Part shown: in pieces, positions 18,145 to 26,497 of the stretch
How positions within the stretch are numbered: the stretch's first letter is position 1
Layout: every line of letters starts with the position of its first letter
Assembly: GCA_003223455.1 (NCBI GenBank)
Contig: QHVE01000025.1
Span: forward strand, 1-48,696
Length of the DNA: 48,696 nt
Reading direction: 5' to 3'
From: Gemmatimonadota bacterium
GTDB lineage: Bacteria; Gemmatimonadota; Gemmatimonadetes; Gemmatimonadales; Gemmatimonadaceae
Translations under genes and position numbers: made by a program
The notes under the pieces: model-generated
The model's database searches: none
Told to the model about the DNA's origin: nothing
The model's input: only the letters and a program-made list of their open reading frames with translations

Positions 18145-18754
18145 GGTTGTCCCTCGTGAGTGCCGTCCATCGCGCCAATCCATCGAACGTCGCCTTCGCC
18201 GTACCGATGATCCTCGAGGTCGACGCGCCCGTGCGCGGCAGTCCGTCGAGCCAGGCAACGACGATGGTCCACCTCGGCATCGTCCGCTCCTCGTCACCGG
18301 CGAAGAACGCAGCACCAACGTCCTTCGTGAGGCCGAGGCGCCGGGACAACAGCGGGGTCAGGGCCTGGCCGCCGAGACACGCGCCTTCGAGCACATAGAG
18401 ACAGCCGGCGACATCCTCGAGGCACGACAGCTCGGGTCGGTCACTGCACAACGGGAGCGCGGCGATCTGCGCCGGAGAGAGGCCGCACGCGAGGAGATCG
18501 CGTTCGATGAGCTCGGCGCGAGCGCGCAGCGGAAATCCCAGCGGCCGTTCCGCCGCCGCGAGCCGCGCGACGTCGATCTCGACGGGGACGTAGAAACCGT
18601 AGAAGCGTTCGAGGACGCGGCGATAGCGATGCACGTCGAGGCCGGGATCGAGCAGCCCGAGCTGGTCCTCGAGGTCCCGATGCACGGCCGCGGTGTCGCG
18701 CTTCAGGAGCCGCGGCAGTGAAGCCTCTTCGAGCCCGCTCATGGTGTTGGGCAT
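18122..18754 (-). CDS. bphO: biliverdin-producing heme oxygenase
   Basis: Converts heme to biliverdin IXalpha, CO and iron, supplying the chromophore for BphP encoded immediately downstream. The 210-residue product has the family helices; the proximal heme ligand is the His in DTAAVHRDLE near residue 25, and the distal region is CLYVLEGACLGGQAL. The gene order bphO-bphP with a 23-base overlap is common for bacterial phytochrome operons and strongly supports the role. I prefer the ATG at 18754; an in-frame TTG at 18772 and an ATG at 18742 are alternatives, and none has a strong Shine-Dalgarno. Confidence 0.92.
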   Translation of the reverse strand: MPNTMSGLEEASLPRLLKRDTAAVHRDLEDQLGLLDPGLDVHRYRRVLERFYGFYVPVEIDVARLAAAERPLGFPLRARAELIERDLLACGLSPAQIAALPLCSDRPELSCLEDVAGCLYVLEGACLGGQALTPLLSRRLGLTKDVGAAFFAGDEERTMPRWTIVVAWLDGLPRTGASTSRIIGTAKATFDGLARWTALTRDNHGRSDRL

Positions 18755-19077
18755 CGGATAACGTTCACCCAAATGTGGGAGTCCCGCTCTAAGCCTTTTG
18801 TACCACCCATCAGCCGCGGGTCTGATCCGCGACGGACGCGACGGCGGAGAAGGTTCTCGACGGAGAAGTTACTCGACGCGGGAGGTCGCTCGCCGCGCTG
18901 GGACCAGACGTGTCGATGATCGAGCGCTGTCGCAGGAAATCCTGGAGACCGGGCAGGCGGCCGTCAGAGGCTGACGGTCGCTGGGTGCCGGCCTCGCTCG
19001 CTGCGCGAGGTGCCGCAACCCCCTGGCAGCCCTCCGAGCGATCCTTACAATCAGCCGCACACCAGCAGCGCGCACAC
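18755..19077. other. intergenic stretch without a recognisable gene
   Basis: About 320 bases between bphO and the next gene fragment. It should contain the bphO-bphP promoter, but no convincing -35/-10 pair is visible on the minus strand. Nothing protein-like stands out. Confidence 0.4.
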
Positions 19078-19206
19078 ATGCGCAGATCGTCATTCCCTGC
19101 CATCGCTGTCCTCTTCGCATCGACCGCGTCGGCGCAGTCACCGGCAGCGCCAGCGCGCCTCTCCGTACACCGGGAGGAGCTGACGGCCGCCGACTTCCGG
19201 GATGCC
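19078..19206 (+). pseudogene. N-terminal fragment of an exported protein
   Basis: An ATG at 19078 opens a frame with a clear Sec signal peptide, MRRSSFPAIAVLFASTASAQ, followed by about 20 mature residues ending near LTAADFRDA. The coding pattern then stops and similarity to a GNAT acetyltransferase begins in another frame. This appears to be the start of an unrelated exported protein joined to acetyltransferase debris by a rearrangement. The frame stays open to 19278 but without recognisable content. Confidence 0.4.
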
Positions 19207-19223
19207 TCGAGTACTTCCTTACG

Positions 19224-19411
19224 GCCGCAACAAGCGCTGGATGCCTGCTGGCCCGACTCGACAACCTCCGCTTCATGACGGCCGCCCACGCTCTGTATCG
19301 GAGCTTCGGGTTCGCCGACATCGAGCCGTATGCCGAGCGTGAGATCCCGGACCAGTACATGCCGTACCTGATCTTCATGGAACGAGACCTTCGCCCAGCA
19401 GGGTCTGGGTG
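19224..19411 (+). pseudogene. C-terminal fragment of a GNAT acetyltransferase
   Basis: About 60 codons ending at TGA 19409-19411. The segment LARLDNLRFMTAAHALYRSFGF is the typical last part of the GNAT fold (beta 5-alpha 4, where the acetyl-CoA-binding domain ends), followed by ADIEPYAEREIPDQYMP and the terminal strand LIFMERDL. The acetyl-CoA-binding A motif and the whole N-terminal half are absent, so it cannot be functional. It ends only 43 bases before the ATG of the next gene. Confidence 0.6.
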
Positions 19412-19453
19412 ATCCGTTGCGCGACCGAGTCACCGATTCCGATCCCGCGGCTG

Positions 19454-20368
19454 ATGGTCCGCCGGTCGGTGATCGTCGCGGTGGCCTGGCTGACGATGGG
19501 GACGACGCGCGCGGACGCCCAGAATCGCGGCGTCTATCCGCTCGGCATGAGCGCGACGAACTCCGGCGTGACTCCGGCGTCGGGGTTCACGTACGGCAAC
19601 CAGCTGCTCCTGTACGCGCGCGACCGGGCGAAGGGTGCGGATGGAGAGACCCTCGCGATCAGCGGACGCAACATCGTCGCGATGGACATGAACAGTATCA
19701 TCTGGGTGAGCACGCGCCGCGTCCTCGGCGCGCGCTACTCCGCGACGGCGACGATCCCCCTCGCCAGGAATGACCTCACCTCGGACCTACAGGGCACGAT
19801 CAGCGGCGGAAGCGGACTGGCCGACTCGTATTTTCTGCCGGTGATCCTCGGCTGGGATACCGATCGCACGGCGGTACGAGCCATGTACGGCTTCCTGGCG
19901 CCGACGGGACGGTTCCACGCTGGCGCCGACGACAACGTGGGGTCGGGCTACTGGACGCACACGCTCTCGTCGGGGCAGACGTTCCAGCTCGACGCGAGCA
20001 AGACGATCGCCCTCTCGGCGTTCGAGATGTTCGAGCGTCACACCACGCAGGTGGGAACCGGCGTTCATCCTGGTGACACGTTCGATCTCGATTGGTCGCT
20101 CATGGGCGCCGTCGTGCGGCGAGTGGACATGCGAGTGCAGCTCGGGATCGCCGGCTACCTGGCGCGCCAGACGTCGGCGAAGACTGGTCCGGATCTGGAT
20201 CCCTCCGTGTCCGCGGAGCGCTACGCCGTGAACGGAGTCGGCCTCGCGGCCGCTTCGGCGTTCCCCGGACACAAGGCGGGCGTCACTCTCAAGTTCGTCA
20301 AGGAATTTGCGAATCGCGCGACGTACGAAGGCTATTCCGCACAGATCGCGGCGACGATCGGATTCTAG
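19454..20368 (+). CDS. outer-membrane beta-barrel protein of the 'MetA-pathway of phenol degradation' type
   Basis: 304-residue exported protein. It begins with a signal peptide (MVRRSVIVAVAWLTMG, ending in RADAQ) and continues with alternating amphipathic strands typical of a beta barrel: FTYGNQLLLYARD, SATATIPLAR, AVRAMYGFLAPTGRFHAG, SAFEMFERHTTQ and MRVQLGIAGYLARQT, ending in the aromatic residue IGF. The LAPTGRF and SAFEMFE-like blocks match the PF13557 (SphA-like) barrel family, linked in some bacteria to uptake of aromatic compounds; that role is not shown here. The ATG at 19454 lacks a clear Shine-Dalgarno; an in-frame GTG at 19409 is possible, but would place non-signal residues first. 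It converges with the DyP operon. Confidence 0.75.
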   Translation: MVRRSVIVAVAWLTMGTTRADAQNRGVYPLGMSATNSGVTPASGFTYGNQLLLYARDRAKGADGETLAISGRNIVAMDMNSIIWVSTRRVLGARYSATATIPLARNDLTSDLQGTISGGSGLADSYFLPVILGWDTDRTAVRAMYGFLAPTGRFHAGADDNVGSGYWTHTLSSGQTFQLDASKTIALSAFEMFERHTTQVGTGVHPGDTFDLDWSLMGAVVRRVDMRVQLGIAGYLARQTSAKTGPDLDPSVSAERYAVNGVGLAAASAFPGHKAGVTLKFVKEFANRATYEGYSAQIAATIGF

Positions 20369-20404
20369 GGCGCCACGCAGCCGGCATGGGGCCAGTCCGG
20401 CCGA

Positions 20405-21421
20405 CTATCTGGTCGCGACGTTCCGCCAGAAGCGATCGAGACTCTCGTCGCTGCCGAACAGCGTGGTGAAGATCGTCGAGTCCGCGAGGAGGATGTCGCC
20501 CGCACGATCGCCCACCGGCGGCATCCACAGGAACATGTTGAACTCCCGGTTCCCCGCTTCCGTGAACGGATGCGGTGTGGACATGTCGATGGGCTGGCGC
20601 GCGAGCACGTGGATCTGCTGCTGCCCATCCGGGGTCACGGCGTAGTGCGGGAGGTGCTGGTGGAAGTTGAACGTCGACACACCCTCGAGCCACCCGCGCG
20701 CGTCGAGGTCGCTCACCTTGGAGAGTGGTTGCAGCCGCGTGCTCCCGCCGATCGTCGCGGGACGGAGGCCGTACTGGTTCCGGACGGGCACGCCGAGCCC
20801 TTCCATCAGGGAGCGTGTGTAGCGGCCGAACCGTTGCTGGCGAGGGACGAGTGGATCGCCGTGGTGCGCGTACTCCATGGCGCGCTGCCTCATGTCGATC
20901 GAGCATCCGACGTCGTGATGCGGGCCGAGGATCAGGCACGTCCCCTCGCGCGCGAGGAACGCTCGCAGCGCCTCGATCTCCTCAGGCTCCGCTTCCTGTT
21001 CGGTGACGAGATGATCGAGCCCGAACACCATCAGCGTGTCCGTGTCGTCGAGGACGCCGTGAGCCAGCTGCTGCTTCTGTCCCGCCTGGTCGATGCGTTG
21101 ATACACGGCCACGGGATGTCCGGTGATCTCCCCGACGGCGTCCTGGAACCGGATGAGCCCCAGGTGAAACAGCTCCAACGTTCCGGCGATGCCCTGAAGA
21201 AACTCTTTTGCGGAGTACTCGAGCGTCTCGTATTTCGGCCAGCCGACTCGCCGGACCTCGGTCATGGTCGAGAAACGGTTGTCGAGCTCCGCGACGTCGC
21301 GGTTGGCTTCCCAGGGATAGCTCCACGTCCAGTAGATGCTGAACCGGCGCTTGCCTGGTGTGTACCGCCGAGGCACCAGCACCTGGTTGTAGGTGCGCGG
21401 CCGAAGATTGGTCTGCGACAT
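20405..21421 (-). CDS. unknown protein, last gene of the DyP peroxidase operon; possibly class I GATase-like
   Basis: I do not recognise this family with confidence. The 338-residue product has no signal peptide. An N-terminal part with many aromatic residues (RRFSIYWTWSYPWEANRD) is followed by an alpha/beta region: DTLMVFGLDHLVTEQE, ALRAFLAREGTCLILGPHHDVGCS, and FNFHQHLPHY. The strand-turn LILGPHHD after an alpha-helix resembles the core of class I glutamine amidotransferase-like (flavodoxin-like) domains, but the catalytic Cys is not obvious. The gene starts 14 bases after the DyP stop codon with GGAGATC before its ATG, so it is the third gene of the operon and likely works with the peroxidase. 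Confidence 0.75.
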   Translation of the reverse strand: MSQTNLRPRTYNQVLVPRRYTPGKRRFSIYWTWSYPWEANRDVAELDNRFSTMTEVRRVGWPKYETLEYSAKEFLQGIAGTLELFHLGLIRFQDAVGEITGHPVAVYQRIDQAGQKQQLAHGVLDDTDTLMVFGLDHLVTEQEAEPEEIEALRAFLAREGTCLILGPHHDVGCSIDMRQRAMEYAHHGDPLVPRQQRFGRYTRSLMEGLGVPVRNQYGLRPATIGGSTRLQPLSKVSDLDARGWLEGVSTFNFHQHLPHYAVTPDGQQQIHVLARQPIDMSTPHPFTEAGNREFNMFLWMPPVGDRAGDILLADSTIFTTLFGSDESLDRFWRNVATR

Positions 21422-21435
21422 GAGAGATCTCCGTG

Positions 21436-22785
21436 TTACGCGGCCGCGGCCGCGGCCGTGCTCGCGAGGAAGCGCATCGCACGGATGCCGGGGAGGAAGA
21501 AGTAGGCGCCGCCCCTGATCGTGGTGAATGCGGGGAGTCCGGTGAGTCGCTGGCGGACGGGTCGCTTCGGTATCGTAAAGTCGAACGTGCCGTCCTGGGT
21601 GCCAGCGATCGGATCGCGCTGGTTCTCGAGGCCGTTGAACGAGGGGTCGTTGGCCCACACGTTCATCGCGAACTCGAACTGACGCACGAGGCTCGCGCAG
21701 CCCATGAACGCCGCGATACCGCGATCCACGCCGTCGTCGGGCGCGTCTTCGGGAAGAAACGGTCCGTACGTGCCGCCGCGCCTGACGAGCTGGTGCCGCT
21801 CGACGTTGTCGACGGTGTCGCGAGGGTTCATGCGACGAATGTGCGCGCTCACGGGACAACCATATCCGTGCGGGTCCATCTTCGCATAATTGAAGTCGTT
21901 CGTCCGCTGGAGATCGGAGCCGAGAGCGGGATCATCCACCTCCGGCGCGAGCACCAGCGGCGCCCCGCTGCGCCAGCGGCCCATCATCTTGGCGGCGATC
22001 AGCTCCTGTCCTTCTCGCGTCTCGCCGCCGTTCGCGCGCAGAAAATCGCGAAACACACCGACGTGCTCCTGGATGCGCACGTACGCGAGGTAGCTCCCGT
22101 TGCGAGCGAGGGTCTCGGGCTGCGGCATCGGCGGAGTACCGCCCGTCGCATCGGGATATCCGAGGAAGAATTCGCCCGCCTTCACCGCGGTGACAGATCC
22201 GGGAGTCGGTGCTTCACCTCCCTCGATGGTCGGGTGCGTCAGACGATCCAGATAGCCGAAATGCTCGCGCGGCTCGCGGTACGGCGGCAGCGCCTCGAGA
22301 TCGAGGAACGAGAGCCGCTGTATGCCGCCGATGTCGGACAGATACTGCGCATGCGCGCGCTCAGCCCGCTCGCGCTCGGGCACGTCGCGGGCGAAGAGGA
22401 TGACGATCGCGTGCAGCTCCGGAGACGCCAGTCCACCATCCCACGTATCCGGATGGGCCTTGCCGGTGATGCCCAGCATCACCGCGCGTGCCGCCATCCC
22501 CTGCCGGAACTCGTCGGGGAACGTCGCGAGCGATGCGTCGTCGACGCCGATGGCGCGAAGTCCGTTCCACGTGAAGGCGATCGTGACCCACCGCGCATCG
22601 GGCGAGTCGGTGCCGACCGACGTCGCCGTCCCCACCTTGTCGATCAGCCCCGTCAACCACGTCTTGCCGGCCGCCGCACTGTCGAAGTGCAGGAACTCGT
22701 ACCGCGCGGCGAGCGCCGGCGTGCGCGCCACGAGGAAATGCTGGATGTCGTCCAGCTCGAGGCCGTCGGGCATCGGGCGAGTCAT
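21436..22785 (-). CDS. DyP-type heme peroxidase with altered GXXDG motif
   Basis: Dye-decolourising peroxidase: a heme enzyme oxidising aromatic substrates with H2O2. The 449-residue product is within the range of the larger DyP classes. The proximal heme ligand is His315 in SAHIRRMNPRD, the distal Arg is in RRGGTYGPFL, and the catalytic aspartate is Asp180 in HFGYLDRLTHP. The usual GXXDG is here GYLDR: the Asp is kept but the last glycine is Arg181. No signal peptide is visible, so it is cytoplasmic unless packaged otherwise; no encapsulin gene is adjacent. It lies in a minus-strand operon: an unknown 187-aa protein first (14 bases upstream), then DyP, then an unknown 338-aa protein. Confidence 0.88.
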   Translation of the reverse strand: MTRPMPDGLELDDIQHFLVARTPALAARYEFLHFDSAAAGKTWLTGLIDKVGTATSVGTDSPDARWVTIAFTWNGLRAIGVDDASLATFPDEFRQGMAARAVMLGITGKAHPDTWDGGLASPELHAIVILFARDVPERERAERAHAQYLSDIGGIQRLSFLDLEALPPYREPREHFGYLDRLTHPTIEGGEAPTPGSVTAVKAGEFFLGYPDATGGTPPMPQPETLARNGSYLAYVRIQEHVGVFRDFLRANGGETREGQELIAAKMMGRWRSGAPLVLAPEVDDPALGSDLQRTNDFNYAKMDPHGYGCPVSAHIRRMNPRDTVDNVERHQLVRRGGTYGPFLPEDAPDDGVDRGIAAFMGCASLVRQFEFAMNVWANDPSFNGLENQRDPIAGTQDGTFDFTIPKRPVRQRLTGLPAFTTIRGGAYFFLPGIRAMRFLASTAAAAAA

Positions 22786-22799
22786 GCGCGGACCTTCGC

Positions 22800-23363
22800 C
22801 TACTGCGACTCGTCGAGCATCGAGGTGAACGCCTCCCGCATACGCAACGCCTTCTTGATCTCGCGCGCGGTCACGAACGGGTACTCGCCGTATTCCAGGA
22901 AGCTCGGCTGCTGATGATCGCGGACGAACCTGATGAACGCAGGGGCGTTCGTCTTCCAGTCTTCCGGAAATCCCTCGAGCTTCGTGAAGATCGTGGTGAT
23001 GCCGGTGGCGCTGAACAGCGCGACCGCGTCCTCGGTGTACTTGTCGAAGTCGGTGTCGAAGATCCCCTGATACATGAAGTAGGTATCAGCGCCGATGTCG
23101 AACAGCACCCACCGGAGATAGTGCAGCTGTAGCGGTGCGAGCACGTCCGGCGTCTTGCCGACGGCCGTTTCGAGGGTCTTGCCGTACTCGCGGATCTCCG
23201 TCTCGGCGCCCGGTTTGATCTTCGCGATGATCGTGAAGCCGTGGCATGCCGGTGTCTTCGGAAACGTAGGGCCGTACCGTCCCGGGCTCGACGTGAGATA
23301 ACCCTCTTCGGGAATGGCCATCGCGCGCGGGCGAGTCCAGTCGTTGTCATCAGCCATCTGCAT
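22800..23363 (-). CDS. unknown protein, first gene of the DyP peroxidase operon; ferredoxin-like dimeric fold likely
   Basis: 187-residue cytoplasmic protein that I cannot assign to a named family. Visible features are PACHGFTIIAKIKPGAETEIREYGKTLE, a strand-helix pattern typical of dimeric alpha-beta barrel domains, then LHYLRWVLFDIGADTYFMYQGIFDTDFDKYTEDAVALFS, a second strand-helix repeat with several aromatic residues. Such two-repeat ferredoxin-like proteins include heme-degrading monooxygenases and chlorite dismutase/DyP relatives, which would suit a heme-peroxidase operon, but this is inference. The ATG at 23363 is followed by a second at codon 3; either may be the start. The next gene (DyP) begins 14 bases after its stop. 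Confidence 0.75.
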   Translation of the reverse strand: MQMADDNDWTRPRAMAIPEEGYLTSSPGRYGPTFPKTPACHGFTIIAKIKPGAETEIREYGKTLETAVGKTPDVLAPLQLHYLRWVLFDIGADTYFMYQGIFDTDFDKYTEDAVALFSATGITTIFTKLEGFPEDWKTNAPAFIRFVRDHQQPSFLEYGEYPFVTAREIKKALRMREAFTSMLDESQ

Positions 23364-23673
23364 GTCTCGACGTGCTCGTTCCGCGACTGCGAAGCAGGGC
23401 CCGAGCTTGAGGGGTGCGGTCGGCGAGGGTGCCGAAACGCACGGTAGGTCCCGTGATGCGCGCCTTGCCGTTGGACGTAAGTCGTACGGGCGGGGTCAAG
23501 TGAGCGCATGAGCCCTTGCGGCGGCGGACGACGGAAGCCTTGTCGTGTCCGCGTGGCGAGATGCTATCGCGAGCAATCTGGCTGATCGCCACGAGCAGCA
23601 TCGCGGACCCACAGCGGAAGAAGAGGTGCCGGCGGATTTCGTGCGCTACGACCGGGAGGAGTAAGCCCGCTGT
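23364..23673. other. divergent intergenic region, no clear gene
   Basis: About 310 bases between the DyP operon and the M1 peptidase promoter. A 45-codon stop-to-stop stretch on the plus strand ending at TAA 23661-23663 (…SAWRDAIASNLADRHEQ…) looks protein-like but has no ATG start or ribosome binding site. The DyP operon promoter should lie here; no convincing minus-strand sigma70 pair was found. Confidence 0.35.
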
Positions 23674-23703
23674 TTGACAGTCTTCCTTTCGCTGCCGTAT
23701 GCT
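23674..23703 (+). promoter_or_regulatory. sigma70-type promoter of the M1 peptidase gene
   Basis: TTGACA (23674-23679, consensus -35) and TATGCT (23698-23703, -10 with 4 of 6 matches) are separated by 18 bases. The downstream ATG is at 23736 with GAGGGAGA as ribosome binding site at 23720-23727. Expected transcript start is near 23710. Confidence 0.75.
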
Positions 23704-23735
23704 CTCGGCCCACGCACGTCAGAGGGAGACGCATC

Positions 23736-25481
23736 ATGCGGAAGGCGATCCGGGCCGTGACGATATGCGGTGCGGTACTGCTGGCACCGCTGTCCGCACT
23801 GCACGCTCAACGGCAGGTGGCTGCGACCGTCACCGATCCCAACGACCCGAAGTTCATCACCGCGCAGACGCGCAAGCAGGGCGGCGTGATGCCCGCCGAG
23901 CAGCTCGCGCTGATCTTCGATCACCTCGATCATGCGCTCAAGGTGTTTCCGGCGGAGAAGCGCATCGAGGGTGTCACGACGCTCAGCTTCACGACCAGGG
24001 CGGCGATCCGCACGCTGATCCTCGACCTGTATCCGAAGTACCGACTCTCCTCGATCTCGATCGACGGCAAAGTCGTTCCGCCATCACGCTACTCCAATCC
24101 CGACGGGCAACTCCGCATCAGCCTCGACAAACCGTTCGCGGCGGGGGCGAAGTTCACGGTGCAGGTCGTGTATTCCGGGACGCCGCCGTTGGCCAAGCGT
24201 CCGCCGTGGGAAGGTGGCACGACGTGGGCGACGACGCCCGATGGCCAGCCATGGATCGACACGTCACTCTGGGGCGGCGGGTGTGACCTGCTGTACCCGT
24301 GCCTCGATCATCCGACACTGAAGCCGGCGACGTCGGATCTTCATTACACGGTGCCGACCGGCCTGATGGCGCCGGGCAATGGTGCGTTCGTCAGCAGGGT
24401 CGACAAGGATGGCTGGACGACGTGGAACTGGCATGCGCGAAGTGTCCACACGTACGGCTCCGTGCTGGACGTCGCTCCGTACAAGGTGCTCGAGGGCGAG
24501 TACCAGAGCCGCTTCGGCAACGTGATTCCGATGCGGCTCTATTACATCCCCGGCGAGGAGGCGGACGCGGCCGATCTATTCCGTGAATTTCCGCAGACGC
24601 TCGATTTCTGGGAGAACGTGATCGGCCCATACCCGTGGGCGGATCAGAAGATGGGCGTCATCCGCGTGCCGTTCTCGGGCCTCGAGAACCAGACGCTGAT
24701 CGGTCACAGCGGCCGCTATGAGAAAACCGCGTTCGGCTGGAACTGGCTGATGAACCACGAGTTCTCGCACGAGTGGTTCGCGAATCAGATGTCGAACGCG
24801 AACTACGACGATCTCTGGTTGCACGAAGGCCTCGGCACCTACGCGCAAGCGCTCATCGCCGAGTACCTGGGCGGCGAGCTCGATTACATGGCGCAGCTGC
24901 GCACGCAACGCAACACCATTCGCAATGAGAAGCCGCTCGTGTCAGGCCGAGAGCGCTCCGAGAAGGAAGTGTACGCCGACACCACCGGTCCGCGCGGAGA
25001 CATCTACAACAAGGGGAGCTGGGTCGCGCACACACTGCGACAACTGATCGGCGACGACGCGTTCTTCACATCGATTCGCACGCTGGTGTACGGACGGCCC
25101 GATCCGAAGCCCGGCAACTTCGCGCCGCAGTTCGGCACGACGCAGGGGTTGCTTCAGATCGTGAACCGCGTGACGGGCAAGGATTACAAATGGTTCTTCG
25201 ACGTCTATCTCTATCAGGCCGCGCTCCCCAGGGTGATCACGACACGTGAGAACGGGCTGCTCAAAGTCCGTTGGGAGGTGCCCGGCACGCTGCCCTTCCC
25301 GATGCCGCTCGACGTGCGGGTCGATGGCAAGCTCGTGACGCTGCCGATGACCAGTGGCGCTGGCGAGACGCCCGCGGACGCGCAGGCGGGCGTCACGATC
25401 GATCCATCATCCAAGATTCTCCGGCAGCTGGATGCGGTGGATGCATTCCAGGCCTGGGAACAGAGACAGCGGCCGCGGTAG
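23736..25481 (+). CDS. exported M1 family zinc metallopeptidase
   Basis: 581-residue exported aminopeptidase-like enzyme of family M1. It has a signal peptide (MRKAIRAVTICGAVLLAPLSALHAQ), an N-terminal beta domain and the catalytic gluzincin domain. Zinc ligands are visible: His341 and His345 with catalytic Glu342 in HEFSHEW, and Glu364 in LHEGLGTYAQ. The exopeptidase GXMEN motif is present as SGLENQ (normally GAMEN or GGMEN), so N-terminal amine recognition is plausible. A tyrosine that stabilises the transition state is likely in KGSWVAHTLRQ or nearby; I could not place it. A strong promoter and GAGGGAGA ribosome binding site precede the ATG. The gene is alone, converging with the DUF2911 gene. 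Confidence 0.92.
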   Translation: MRKAIRAVTICGAVLLAPLSALHAQRQVAATVTDPNDPKFITAQTRKQGGVMPAEQLALIFDHLDHALKVFPAEKRIEGVTTLSFTTRAAIRTLILDLYPKYRLSSISIDGKVVPPSRYSNPDGQLRISLDKPFAAGAKFTVQVVYSGTPPLAKRPPWEGGTTWATTPDGQPWIDTSLWGGGCDLLYPCLDHPTLKPATSDLHYTVPTGLMAPGNGAFVSRVDKDGWTTWNWHARSVHTYGSVLDVAPYKVLEGEYQSRFGNVIPMRLYYIPGEEADAADLFREFPQTLDFWENVIGPYPWADQKMGVIRVPFSGLENQTLIGHSGRYEKTAFGWNWLMNHEFSHEWFANQMSNANYDDLWLHEGLGTYAQALIAEYLGGELDYMAQLRTQRNTIRNEKPLVSGRERSEKEVYADTTGPRGDIYNKGSWVAHTLRQLIGDDAFFTSIRTLVYGRPDPKPGNFAPQFGTTQGLLQIVNRVTGKDYKWFFDVYLYQAALPRVITTRENGLLKVRWEVPGTLPFPMPLDVRVDGKLVTLPMTSGAGETPADAQAGVTIDPSSKILRQLDAVDAFQAWEQRQRPR

Positions 25482-25580
25482 CACCGGCGCATTCCTCTCG
25501 ATGGTGTCGATGCAACGCAAGACAAAGCCGTCGAGCTGCAGGAGGCCTGGGGCGATCGGCGCTGCGACCACCCCGCGTTC

Positions 25581-26462
25581 TCATTTGATGCGCTTGCCTC
25601 GCATCACGATGCTGTCCTGATCGTCTCGTGCCTGGAACGACGTCGCACGCCCGTTCTCGCGCGTGAACTCGAGCACGAGCTCCGGCTTGTACACCTCGTA
25701 GACCTGGCCCTTGTCGTCGTATACGCCGGGCGCGAACCAATCGGGGGCGATCTTCACGAGGGCGAAGTGCTTGAAGTACGACGAGTCGGTGTGCCATCGA
25801 CCCTTGAGCGTCGAGTTCTCATAGTCGATGACGAACTGGTAGGTGGCTTTCACCTTGCCGGAGTCGATCTCCGCGTACTCCCAGACGCCGACGTAGGGTT
25901 CCGCATCGGCCTGCGACATCGTCAGCGCATACGACGGCTGGACATCGAGATTCATGTCGACGCGCGTGCGGCCCCACTGCATGGTGAGCATCCCGCCGTT
26001 CGCGCGAAGCTCCGGCATGGACCACGTGAGCACGTCGAGGAAGGGCGCGTCGTGCGTCTTCACATCGAAGCGGATCTGCGTCGCGTTCGAATCCGGCGGC
26101 TCCATGTGGTAGATGCGGACCTTGGGATCGAGCACCATCGTCCACGTCCCGGTCTGCCTCACGACCATCCAGACCGAGTACGTGCCGGCCTTCACGGCGT
26201 GACCGTCGAGCGTGATGGGTCGGTTCACCTCGAAGGTGGTGGCGTAGTTGGCGCCGGGTGTCCACACCTCTCCCCAGCGTACGGCCTTCCTGCTTCCGAA
26301 GAGCGTGTCCCGTCCGCGCGCCCGAGGACGGGAGTACGTCATGCTGATCTTCGTGCCGTCGATCATCTGCGTGAACGTCGCCATCTCGCTCGCGCGGATC
26401 TGCGCGTGGACGTCCGTGGCGGTGACCAGCGTGAGCGCCATCGCAAGCAGCCGGACTTTCAT
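25581..26462 (-). CDS. exported DUF2911 domain protein
   Basis: 293-residue exported protein with a signal peptide (MKVRLLAMALTLVTATDVHAQ). The mature part matches DUF2911: SYSRPRARGR-like KISMTYSRPRARGRDTLFG, VRWGEVWTPGANYATTFEV, LDGHAVKAGTYSVWMV, and a C-terminal strand region ending in VLEFTRENGRATSFQAR. The fold is a beta sandwich; its function is unknown, though the family is widespread in Bacteroidota and Gemmatimonadota. It starts 35 bases downstream of the PCYCGC-type gene on the same strand, so the two may be one transcription unit. Confidence 0.85.
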   Translation of the reverse strand: MKVRLLAMALTLVTATDVHAQIRASEMATFTQMIDGTKISMTYSRPRARGRDTLFGSRKAVRWGEVWTPGANYATTFEVNRPITLDGHAVKAGTYSVWMVVRQTGTWTMVLDPKVRIYHMEPPDSNATQIRFDVKTHDAPFLDVLTWSMPELRANGGMLTMQWGRTRVDMNLDVQPSYALTMSQADAEPYVGVWEYAEIDSGKVKATYQFVIDYENSTLKGRWHTDSSYFKHFALVKIAPDWFAPGVYDDKGQVYEVYKPELVLEFTRENGRATSFQARDDQDSIVMRGKRIK

Positions 26463-26497
26463 GTGTCGGTGGGGTGTGGGCGGGGCGTGCGGGCTAT

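Noticed and set aside
23527-23663. Protein-like 45-codon stretch ahead of the M1 peptidase promoter.
   Set aside because: It lacks an ATG start and ribosome binding site, and no family is recognisable; could be a relic but cannot be supported.
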